Shown here in pieces: positions 8,501 through 15,016 of a stretch of 21,697 nt of DNA (position 1 is its first letter; each line of letters starts with the position of its first letter). The notes below the pieces were generated by a model. The model was not told the DNA's origin. It did not search any database and saw only the letters and a program-made list of their open reading frames with translations. The stretch is from Chrysochromulina parva (Eukaryota > Haptophyta > Prymnesiales > Chrysochromulinaceae). A program made the translations under genes and the position numbers. The stretch spans positions 1 through 21,697 of the forward strand of contig PJAB01000717.1 in NCBI GenBank assembly GCA_002887195.1. The letters run 5' to 3'.

Positions 8501-8667
8501 GAGGCCTCGTAGTACTGGCCGAATACATCCTTAGCGGCGACCATGAAGGGCGCAGCTGCGCGCGGGCACATGCCACGCGCGGCTCCGAATTGTGTAACGA
8601 CGCCCAGCTCGAAGGCTGTAGCCGAGCCATGCAGCAACAGTAGCGACGCGCGCAAGGTAATCGACAT
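5542..8667 (-). CDS. TIC110: Tic110-like chloroplast inner-envelope import protein
   Basis: 1,041 residues, one uninterrupted exon, ATG at 8667-8665. In plants Tic110 is the large inner-envelope scaffold that binds preproteins and recruits stromal chaperones. The N-terminus, with a hydrophobic signal-like stretch (ASLLLLHGSATAF, residues 7-19) and then a Ser/Ala/Arg-containing stretch, fits a bipartite secondary-plastid targeting signal. Two hydrophobic segments at about 70-89 and 97-113 correspond to the two N-terminal membrane helices of the family. The remaining roughly 900 residues are an all-helical stromal domain with repeated LxxLRxxLGLxxxxA-type helices. The family motif around the EGLAAIAAEYDVP segment (142-154) and the following SQLAELYLIYI helix is recognisable. 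Length matches plant Tic110 (about 1,000 residues). It lies about 300 bp downstream of the SNRNP27 gene on the same strand. Identification rests on remembered family features, not on a search. Confidence 0.85.
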   Translation of the reverse strand: MSITLRASLLLLHGSATAFELGVVTQFGAARGMCPRAAAPFMVAAKDVFGQYYEASPPVQKSMRTLPAPIAKVAMGGLVAVSGMAGFALTPSRRIPVNAIGGVITAIGGNVARKRLLAVRQKAAIPAVAALLSEGLAKATPEGLAAIAAEYDVPKKEFQSQLAELYLIYISACLNAHAVETSELSDLLRLQKLLRLSSAQVGGQMFAAARQLFSRHRAYLEDTEPNDSKRLLTKFVFLAERVLAEDESPEGYKYEVLRLQKLFSLTVKEWRAMAEDAAVPFYEKALNSAVMEAKPVTAEQLAAVRASLGIAASCADRMHADIFKRSVSTALSSGRLSDADKDRLAAIQTLLEMSDSASSESLRALTAPLYATTFEKVLGKIGELEGEVNERMSAQLAGELTLRQQELLLQLADTRPVEAVVLKKVAKARLDESLQFLRASNLPASLKSVQSLVSFCARLANFLVSINRAEGDVDAAIATLFGGIKGEVKQSEVLGLYRALLLHFLEDLKVDAADAATLDRLRVILGLQAAESASIYQAAAGPLFRAALQKAVEGSKYGVEQKAAIEASLTDLALPASVTLSISMDVYSAKLRSIAGAGKLMEEESTAGLSSLRNFLGLEMANVQALHEEVCGPSYRDSVRQVMSTAGAIPDEYFEGLNTLRERLGISEASAKQSFALEVTAKMKEFGTKAVNALAEKMNGPKEASKDGKGSMNMAAGASFTTELLNLVDFAVASKAIVVEDGKTLGVGANLRGELSELALRELYKNYLAEAFSGAEASTKSKIFESLDKLSLVLGLTDGEINAIHNEIGSMIYRQYISKALVKGPLGKEEVSFLRSVKDTLGMDQSLCDELVREQQMNRVSNLIESMFEKDQVRVEDVRTMRDTAALFDVDLLTDLQVSRIKLERFFNVELEALLEDGEIKSDDMSSLEELCESLQIGEERATQLLSELVQRKISGGVLQAAAMMRGGATKEVMEQLKSVLKCAAVLDVQAKCSVSASERSELYMLFQAGQLSGGGDNVERQAQLELLKSTLGLTGAGVLA

Positions 8668-8970
8668 TGCGTCGGAACGAGGAGGTCTTTCGAGATGTTG
8701 AGATCTGATGAGATCATGAGAACAACTTGTTAAGCCCCCAATCGAAAGGCAGCGAAGCCACAGCCTTAAAGTCCTAAGCTATTCCCACGGCTTTCCGGAA
8801 ACATAGACGAAAAACAGCAAGCGAAAGACTCGGAGGACGTCTGGAAGGACGTCTGACTTTCCTAATCGGTGGTGGACAACATGCGGCAGTGATGACTACA
8901 GTGAGTACACGCGCGCGCGCAGACAGGTTACTCATATATACTCTCCATGCATCATGTACGCGACACGGCA
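8668..8970. other. Spacer upstream of Tic110 / downstream of SNRNP27
   Basis: 303 bp holding the Tic110 5' region and the SNRNP27 3' region, both on the minus strand. A CG alternating run (8910-8920) and an ATATATA run (8935-8941) are seen; the latter is 30 bp beyond the SNRNP27 stop and more likely belongs to its 3' end than to a TATA box. No gene seen. Confidence 0.6.
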
Positions 8971-9738
8971 TCATACGGCATCGAGCGGCCGGTTGAAGCC
9001 ACCACGCCGGTTCATGTACTGGCGATAGCGGCGCTGCTCCTTGTGATGCACACCCTCCATCTTGCAGCGCGGGTCATCGACCCCTTTTCCGGCCGTCGAG
9101 TCGAATCCCGAGAAGCCCATAATCTCCGCCATCATCTTCGCCTCAAGATCCTCACTTGGCTCATCGTCGTCTCCGCCGTTGTCAAACGTCGCGGCTGCGG
9201 CTGCGGCCGACGTGGAGCCATCTGCAGCTGGCACAGCGGGAGAGGGCGCTGCGTCGCTACGTACATGTGATCCCGCCGGTACCTGAGCGCTCATACTTGG
9301 CGGTGCACCCATCGGTGACGGTGCGCCCACTGGCGGTGGCATTCCGAGCGGTGGCGCACCGACTGGTGGCGGCGCACCGACTGGGGGTGGCGCTCCCATC
9401 TGCGGCCGCGCTCCTACTGGCGGCGGTGCACCTATTGGCGGGGGCGCACCTATTGGCGGCCGTGCTCCCATTGGCGGCGGAGCGCCGCGCTGCGGCAGTT
9501 TCTGTCGACTTGTGTGAGAGTGCCCGTCTTCATCGTCGTCGCTCTCTTCATCAGGTAGTGCTCGCCTGATCTCAGTCTCGCGATGAGGGATGTCTCGTTC
9601 CCTGCTCCGGCTGCGGTCAGCATGATCACGATCCCTGGAATGGGACCGCCGGTGCCGCGAACGGTGACGGTTATGCCCGTGGTCGCGGTCGCGCTCACGA
9701 TCGCGCTCATCGGCCCTTTCGCGTTCGTGTGCGCTCAT
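8971..9738 (-). CDS. SNRNP27: U4/U6.U5 tri-snRNP 27 kDa protein
   Basis: 255 residues from ATG at 9738. Residues 1-60 are an RS/RD/RE-rich stretch, 62-72 are acidic, 84-150 are a GAPPPVGA/MGA-rich low-complexity insert, and 196-255 are the conserved SNRNP27 C-terminal domain with MMAEIMGFSGFDSTAGKGV and YRQYMNRRGGFNRPLD. That C-terminal block is the family signature; the human protein is about 155 residues, so the extra length comes from the Pro/Met/Gly insert. The family is part of the tri-snRNP and sits near the U6 ACAGA region; mutation of the Met in the YMNR motif in C. elegans changes 5' splice-site choice. That Met (residue 242) is kept here. The segment between FDSTAGKGV and YRQY differs from the animal sequence and carries CKMEGVHHKEQ. 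Confidence 0.93.
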   Translation of the reverse strand: MSAHERERADERDRERDRDHGHNRHRSRHRRSHSRDRDHADRSRSRERDIPHRETEIRRALPDEESDDDEDGHSHTSRQKLPQRGAPPPMGARPPIGAPPPIGAPPPVGARPQMGAPPPVGAPPPVGAPPLGMPPPVGAPSPMGAPPSMSAQVPAGSHVRSDAAPSPAVPAADGSTSAAAAAATFDNGGDDDEPSEDLEAKMMAEIMGFSGFDSTAGKGVDDPRCKMEGVHHKEQRRYRQYMNRRGGFNRPLDAV

Positions 9739-10077
9739 GGCCAGCTGGATGATCGAGCAGAGGACTGCTGGCGCCGCTCAACGCACGCACGCACGCACGC
9801 ACGCACGCAACGCACGCACGATCCAGCACTGCATGCGACGCGCTGCTTCTGGAAAAGACTTACGCTTACGCAGAGACGCTGATTGCAATTACAGTCTCGT
9901 TTGCGGCTCGGCACTGCACGCCCGAGTTACCGCGTTAGGGATGTGCAGACTCAAACACGACTAGAGCTACAGGCGGGCGGGGGGGGCCAACGAAGAACAT
10001 GGCCCTGGGGAGCCTGACACAAAACTTTCTCGCGGGTGCGCGACTCTCCTCGTCGTTTCCGCGCACCGCTGCTGTCC
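9739..10077. other. Spacer upstream of SNRNP27 / downstream of UBA5
   Basis: 339 bp with the SNRNP27 5' region and the UBA5 3' region. Apart from the ACGC microsatellite it includes a G-run at 9979-9986. I checked the minus-strand sequence after the UBA5 stop for a further UBA5 exon and saw no tail motif. Confidence 0.6.
9781..9820. repeat. (ACGC)n microsatellite
   Basis: Seven ACGC units in a row, one slipped base, then further CGCA units. It lies about 45-80 bp upstream of the SNRNP27 start codon (minus strand, CGTG/GCGT repeat), so it is probably in its promoter or 5' UTR. Confidence 0.95.
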
Positions 10078-11233
10078 TCATGCCCCCGGCGTCGCCGGCA
10101 CGGCGCTCGCCTTGCGTGGGTCCGGGTAGGTCATACGTGATTGGAAGTCATTGGTGATCGCATTGTACTGAATCAGGAAGGCCACCTCGCCGAAACCAAG
10201 AAGATACTTGAGCACGTTCTGGCCTGTGATGCCCGCAATGATCGAATCCGTGGTCGGCAGCGAGGCGGGGCACGTTCCAGGTCGCTTCTGCATATGCGAC
10301 TTGATGGGCGCCGCCTCCAAGCCGCCGGTGCGCCCTGGAATGATGAGCTGCACCGATCCCGACATGGCGTCGTCGGCGACGACGGCGTCCATGAACGGAA
10401 CCTGCAGCTCCTCGCTCACTTGTTCCATGAGCTGCCGCGCCTCCAGGTTGTCCACGCAGCCGACGATCATGCTCACCGCGCCCTTGCGGTCAAGCGAACC
10501 CGAAGCGAGTGTCTCCTTGAACTTGGCCCGGTTTTCGTCGGTCGCGATGTTCATGTTGTGAACCTCGAACGTAGTGTCCGGATTGAGCTCCGAGCAATAG
10601 TGGCGGCAAGCCATCGTTTTGTTCCATCCCGATTGCTCCGGTCGGTAGAACATCTTGTTCATGTTAGCGAGTTCGATGGTGTCGTAGTCGTAGATGATGA
10701 GCTTGCCGATGCCGCAACGAGTGAGCATCTCAACAAGGCTCACTCCGACGCCACCGATACCAATTACGGCCACGCTGAAGTCGCGCACGCGTTCGTAATT
10801 TTTTACGACGCCCATGGTCTTGAGAGCCATCAGCCGCGAATACGGGTTGGTGTCCTGCACCTCCTGGCTCATCACGTCCATCTTGGAGCGGCGCACGCGT
10901 CGCGGGCCTGTGGTGGATGAGTACATGCGCACCACCTCCTGGATCTCCTTCACCTGGTTCTGGATGCGGCCGACCTGGCCGCGCAGGTCAGACGTCGTCA
11001 CCTTGATGTCGGCAGCCGGTCCACCTCTGTGCAGACGAAGGGAGCAGCAGTCATGGGCCGCGCAGGCACATCAAAGGCACTGCGCAAGGCCCTGCGTGCG
11101 CTCAGCCGCTTGGAGCCCCAGAGTGCACGCGTCGCTTCGTGTGCCGGTGGCCATCCACGAACTCTGCACGCGCAGGTCAGGGCGAAGCGCGGACGGCAGC
11201 AACTCACGGGATAGTCGCCGCTGTCTGCGCCAT
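10078..11233 (-). CDS. UBA5: UFM1-activating enzyme UBA5 (two exons)
   Basis: Spliced from 11233-11208 and 11026-10078: exon 1 encodes MAQTAATIP, followed by a GTGAGT donor, and the acceptor TGCACAG joins in the same phase, giving 324 residues. UBA5 adenylates UFM1 and passes it to UFC1 through a catalytic cysteine. Seen: an N-terminal coiled coil (about 20-45), the NPYSRLMALK motif (69-78), the ATP-binding GIGGVG loop (98-103), DYDTIELANMN with its nucleotide-contacting Asp, EVHNMNI, GCVDN, and the catalytic TCPASLPTT with Cys at about 261. These are diagnostic of UBA5 over other E1s. Odd: the CxxC before the catalytic Cys and the Cys pair after the final strand, which hold zinc in human UBA5, are absent, and the protein ends right after the adenylation fold, lacking the C-terminal UFM1/UFC1-binding tail. 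It is 116 bp from the fibrillin gene. Confidence 0.92.
11027..11207 (-). other. UBA5 intron 1 (GT-AG, 181 nt)
   Basis: The donor GTGAGT follows codon phase 2 and the acceptor is preceded by a pyrimidine-rich CTGCTCCCTTCGTCTGCACAG. Joining gives an open frame through the conserved N-terminal coiled coil, whereas the unspliced exon-2 frame has no good ATG upstream. This is the basis for the start used here. Confidence 0.8.
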
Positions 11234-11349
11234 GATGTGCGCAACGCTCAGAACGGTCCTGACTGCAAGGTCCTCTTTCTCCGGGCGCCCGACGAGAGCG
11301 CGGCAAAAGTTTGAGCTATGAAATGAAAAACGAAGTCCAACAATACACT

Positions 11350-12123
11350 TCAAGGCTTGGTGAACACCCACACGATGTAGTCAGGTTGCGACCGCATGAC
11401 GAGCAGCTCCTCGTCGAGATAAACGGGCCGCGCCGCGCCCAGCGCTCGCACGGCCTTGTCCTGCCGGTCTGCCGGCTGCCAGCTGTTGCTTCCGACGACG
11501 ACGAGCTGCGATTCGACGGCCATGGCACCCTCGCGCGTCTCCGACCACCGGCACTCAACCTGTACAGTCTCGGCGTTGGAAAACTTTCCAAACATGGCGG
11601 CAAGCGAGCCCTTCTCAAAGGCAAGCGTCTCTTCATACACGAGCCGCTTGAATTGCGTCTGTACGCGCATGAACGTGGCCGGCGTCGAGACGCCCGCGAG
11701 GTCGCGCGCATAGCCAGTGAGGCCCAGGTTGTTCGCGAAAGTCTTGGACGACGTGTAACGCAGTCGCCAACGGCCAGCCAGAACTGGTGAGTTGCCCCAG
11801 TTGGAGCTCACAGGGCACATCCCCTCGAGCTCGCCGATGATCTCGAGAATGTCCTCGGCCAGGTCGCTTGGTGCGCCTATGCCACGATCGCAAACCTCCT
11901 CTACATCCTCGACCAGGTCCAGCAACTCGTCAATAATGTCCTCGCTGTCGAGTGGTGCTTCAACTGGTGCGGCAACGCACATGCGCCGCCCTAGGCTCAC
12001 ACGCAGCGGTGCGGTGCCAACAGCAAGCGGCGTGTGCCGCGCAGCGCACGGGCTCAGTGTATAAGCAGCAGCTGCTGGAAGCAGCAGGGCGACAACGGCC
12101 CATTGTTCAAAGCTGGGCGACAT
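11350..12123 (-). CDS. PAP/fibrillin-family plastid lipid-associated protein
   Basis: 257 residues, single exon, ATG at 12123. The N-terminus has a signal-peptide-like stretch (WAVVALLLPAAAAYT, residues 8-22) and then an Arg/Ser/Pro-containing transit-like stretch to about 53, consistent with bipartite secondary-plastid targeting as in Tic110. Residues 57-105 are acidic helices. The PAP_fibrillin domain starts with LAGRWRLRYTSS (115-126), the family hallmark, continues through VQVECRW and AVESQLVVV strands, and ends with YLDEELLVMRSQ and VWVFTKP, matching the family's C-terminal Y-LDE-LR-R / VFVL-K pattern. Fibrillins are lipocalin-like proteins of plastoglobules and thylakoids that bind or organise lipids and prenylquinones. 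The subgroup cannot be assigned by eye. It lies between UBA5 and NELF-B, all on the minus strand. Confidence 0.9.
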   Translation of the reverse strand: MSPSFEQWAVVALLLPAAAAYTLSPCAARHTPLAVGTAPLRVSLGRRMCVAAPVEAPLDSEDIIDELLDLVEDVEEVCDRGIGAPSDLAEDILEIIGELEGMCPVSSNWGNSPVLAGRWRLRYTSSKTFANNLGLTGYARDLAGVSTPATFMRVQTQFKRLVYEETLAFEKGSLAAMFGKFSNAETVQVECRWSETREGAMAVESQLVVVGSNSWQPADRQDKAVRALGAARPVYLDEELLVMRSQPDYIVWVFTKP

Positions 12124-12433
12124 TGATCTCGTGGCGCGAGATGCGAACCATTCACACTTCGTAGAAGACGTTCACAATCAGAAACACACCACACTTGTAA
12201 ACAGCATACAAGACCGGCGACGCGGCACGCCTGACGGCACGCCAAAGTTGGTGTGAGTTCAATGACGCCCCGGGATATTCGGAAAAACTCATCCGGGTTT
12301 CATCCGGTCACGCCAGTCGTCACGCCTATGTCCGTGCTTCGTGCTTGTGCGCCCCGCCCCCAATTCAGTATTCAAATTCAATAGTAATGGCCACATGCCC
12401 CTACCACATCCCACATGACACAACCCTTTAGCG
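12124..12433. other. Spacer upstream of the fibrillin gene / downstream of NELF-B
   Basis: 310 bp with no supported ORF. A small repeat TCATCCGG occurs twice (12290-12307). Nothing else recognised. Confidence 0.55.
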
Positions 12434-14494
12434 TTACTTAAGCGTGTCACCGACATGGTCCCGTCCCGGCGCCGCCGGCCTTGGTAGTGGTGCCACCAGG
12501 GGCGTGGCCGCAAACAGCTCTGGTACGCTTCGCTCCAACCTCGAGTACAAATTCTTGTTGGCTTCACGGCACTCTTCTGTGTCGACCAGTGCGCCGCTCG
12601 CTCGTGCCTGGCGCGCGGCCATCTGAAGCAGCGTGAGAGGAGCCTCGCCGTCGCTGGCAACCGCATCGGCCATGGATGCCGTGGAGGCTGGCTGATCGGC
12701 CACATCTAGCGCCGGGATACGCATGAGTAGTCTCCACTGCGACTGCAGCAGCCGCAGCAGCTGCGTGTGCAGCTGAGCAAGCTGGGAGCTCAGTGGGACC
12801 AAGCAGCCGCTGATCGCGGCGCGGGCGATTCGCGGCGTGAGCCGTCGCGCGGGATCGGCGATCAAAGCGGAGACGAGACCACCTGCAAAATCGTCGTGGT
12901 GCTGCAGATCGAGGCCCACCTTGCGGGTGATGAGCGGAAGGAGTTGCTCTACCCGCTCCTCATCCGCCGCCTCAACCCGTCGAAGCACGTACAGCAGCAC
13001 GAGGGCGCGCCCATGCCCCTTCTCGAGCATCACCTCGAGCGACGCGGGAAGGGCGGGCGCAGCGTGGCGTCGACGTCGGATCTCATGGAGCAGAGGCGCG
13101 GAGGCCACGGAGCCACCCGGACCCTCGGGCATCTCCAGGATGCTCTGCACGCCGCCGCCGCCGCTGCCACCGCTTTTGCTGAGCCCATCGATGGCCGCTG
13201 TCACTTTGCCTAGCCTCTTGCGCGATGGACCTTCCTCCAGCTTGGAGCTCTCTTCCGCAATCCGATCGTCCGCAATAAGCTCCGCGACCACCGGCAGCAC
13301 CTTGTGGAGCATGAGCGTGAGGAGCGCGCGCCACTTCTCAGCTGGCGGGACATGGCCCGCGCGTGAAAACGCAGGAGCCTTGTGTGCGAGCGTCAGCAGC
13401 GGAATGAGGCCGCGCAGCTGCGCGTCGGTGCCCGGGAGTGTGCCCTGGTCAACCACTGCTTCGAGGCGCGCGAGAGTGGACTCGGCGAGCAATTGCTGCA
13501 CCGGCGATTGGCTGAGTATCATCGCTAGCTCGAGTAGAACCGCATGCGGCGTCGCGGCGTTGCCCACGAAGGCTTCAAACACCGCTGGCAGCGGAGCGGT
13601 CGCGGAGCTCGGACCCGCCGCACCGCTCTCAGGCAGCACCGGCAGCCCTGCAGCAGTCAGGTGCGAGAGCAGGATATGTGCCGCACGGCTCTCCAGTCGC
13701 CGCTCGCGCAACGCGGCGTCCACGCAGCAGATAAAGGTGTGCAACAGATCCCAACGCGCCACGGGGCGATCAGCGTCCGCTGCCTCGTGCAGCGCCATAG
13801 TCAGGTCGGTGCGCAGTCCCGCGACGGTCGGGTCGCTGTTGTTGCGGAAGATGTCAGCACACAACTGCGTAAGGGCCACGTAGAGCGGCCGCGAACCAAC
13901 GAGCGCGACGAGTTCCTGCAGCGGGCCGCTCTCGGCGCGACGGCGCTTGGGTGGGATCTCGGCTGCCTCACGCAGCGCTACACGGGCGAGCTGCTGTGCG
14001 CCCTCCTCCTGCAGGGCAATAATCAGCGCATGCGTCGCCTGGAGAAAGAGCGTCGGCGGTTCTTCCGTCGCCCACACCCGCTGGCGGACGCGCAATGGCA
14101 GTTGCTCGAGCAGCTCACGCTTCGGCCCAATGAGCGTTGTGACGATTTCTGTTGGGAGCTCAGGTGCATGCGCAAGCGCCGCAGCCGCGACCACGTGCAG
14201 CCGCGGGGTGTCGATGTGCGGAAAGCTCGCGAGCAGCAGTTTGCGCAGGCGAGGCGGTGGCATCGATGTGATTGCTTCGACCAACTGAGATCTCGCCCGC
14301 GCGGCCAAAGCCTCGAGCGCCTCGTGCCGCGGAAAGCCGAGCGTCCCGAGCAGCCCTAGAACCGGCTCAGAGCCGCGCTCCAAGATGAACCGCCGCTGCG
14401 CTGCTGGGGGCGCGCCAAGCGGCTCGTCACGAGCCCGTTTAACGTTTGGGACGTTCTCGTGCTGCTCCGCGTTGCTCGTGGTTTCCTCTTCCAT
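12434..14494 (-). CDS. NELFB: NELF-B / COBRA1 negative elongation factor subunit
   Basis: 686 residues from the ATG at 14494 (MEEETTSNAEQ); the frame runs 13 codons further upstream but without an earlier ATG. NELF-B is the HEAT-repeat subunit of the NELF complex that holds RNA polymerase II at promoter-proximal pauses. Seen: an all-helical Leu/Ala-rich protein with blocks lining up, from memory, with animal NELF-B: LPLRVRQRVW (about 133-142), ARVALREAAEIPPKRRR, LYVALTQLCADIFRNN (about 204-219), LRTDLTMALHE (about 227-237) and CVDAALRERRLES (about 257-269), followed by helices to a C-terminal NKNLYSRLERSVPEL segment. A Gly/Ser linker and a KRLGK motif lie near 430-460. The human protein is about 580-630 residues, so the length is slightly above family. 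It is intronless. Function is inferred from homology; other NELF subunits are not in the window. Confidence 0.85.
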   Translation of the reverse strand: MEEETTSNAEQHENVPNVKRARDEPLGAPPAAQRRFILERGSEPVLGLLGTLGFPRHEALEALAARARSQLVEAITSMPPPRLRKLLLASFPHIDTPRLHVVAAAALAHAPELPTEIVTTLIGPKRELLEQLPLRVRQRVWATEEPPTLFLQATHALIIALQEEGAQQLARVALREAAEIPPKRRRAESGPLQELVALVGSRPLYVALTQLCADIFRNNSDPTVAGLRTDLTMALHEAADADRPVARWDLLHTFICCVDAALRERRLESRAAHILLSHLTAAGLPVLPESGAAGPSSATAPLPAVFEAFVGNAATPHAVLLELAMILSQSPVQQLLAESTLARLEAVVDQGTLPGTDAQLRGLIPLLTLAHKAPAFSRAGHVPPAEKWRALLTLMLHKVLPVVAELIADDRIAEESSKLEEGPSRKRLGKVTAAIDGLSKSGGSGGGGVQSILEMPEGPGGSVASAPLLHEIRRRRHAAPALPASLEVMLEKGHGRALVLLYVLRRVEAADEERVEQLLPLITRKVGLDLQHHDDFAGGLVSALIADPARRLTPRIARAAISGCLVPLSSQLAQLHTQLLRLLQSQWRLLMRIPALDVADQPASTASMADAVASDGEAPLTLLQMAARQARASGALVDTEECREANKNLYSRLERSVPELFAATPLVAPLPRPAAPGRDHVGDTLK

Positions 14495-15016
14495 CGCTTT
14501 TTCACGTTCATTCACAATCACACCAACATGCACAAACCAAACTCAAAAGCGTGAAGGGCAACACCTCGCACACGTCACAGCCGCTTCACGTCCATTCACA
14601 CCACACCACAACACACCAACACGCGTAGAACAAACTCAAAGCGTGAAGGGCATTCCATTCACAGCCAATGGTTTTAATTCACACCAAAGCGTAAAACCTC
14701 TAGCGACCGTAATATATCAATATATGAAAATATTAAATAAAAGGTGCCGTGCAAGTGTGGCGTGGGCGTATGCGGTGTGGGATTTTGTAATTATAAATTG
14801 AGTAACTTGTGGACCGGATCAGCGGACAGACCGCGACAGTCAGCGCGAACCTGTGACAGTGACACGACAACGGACCGTGGGCAGAAATGCTCGGCATGCG
14901 GTTGGAAACGCCCAGGAAAACGATCGGACAACTCCAGGTTACCCTGGCGCATATTGCGTCGTCCGTCGAAAGCCTCATCTCCGTACGATTACGTACGAAT
15001 TAGCTGCATCAAAGCG
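14495..15016. other. Spacer upstream of NELF-B / downstream of crescerin
   Basis: 522 bp. The first 200 bp hold direct repeats rich in TTCAC and AACAC. An AT-rich patch follows (14705-14745, with ATATATCAATATATG and AATAAA on the plus strand), then unique sequence to the crescerin stop. No gene seen. Confidence 0.6.
14501..14652. repeat. Diverged direct repeat upstream of NELF-B
   Basis: 14501-14560 and 14585-14652 share TTCACG(T/C)CATTCACA at their left, an ACACCAACA-type middle and an AACTCAAA...GCGTGAAGGGCA right end. A third partial copy, TTCACACCAAAGCGT, is at 14678-14692. The first copy begins seven bases from the NELF-B ATG, so the repeats sit in its 5' UTR/promoter. Origin by tandem duplication with small indels is likely. 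Confidence 0.8.

Noticed and set aside
12837..13883. 348-codon plus-strand frame inside NELF-B
   Set aside because: Ser/Arg/Ala-rich antisense shadow caused by high GC at third positions; NELF-B on the other strand has recognisable motifs.
14495..14533. Upstream extension of NELF-B by 13 codons
   Set aside because: The extension begins with GTG, not ATG; the first in-frame ATG is at 14494.
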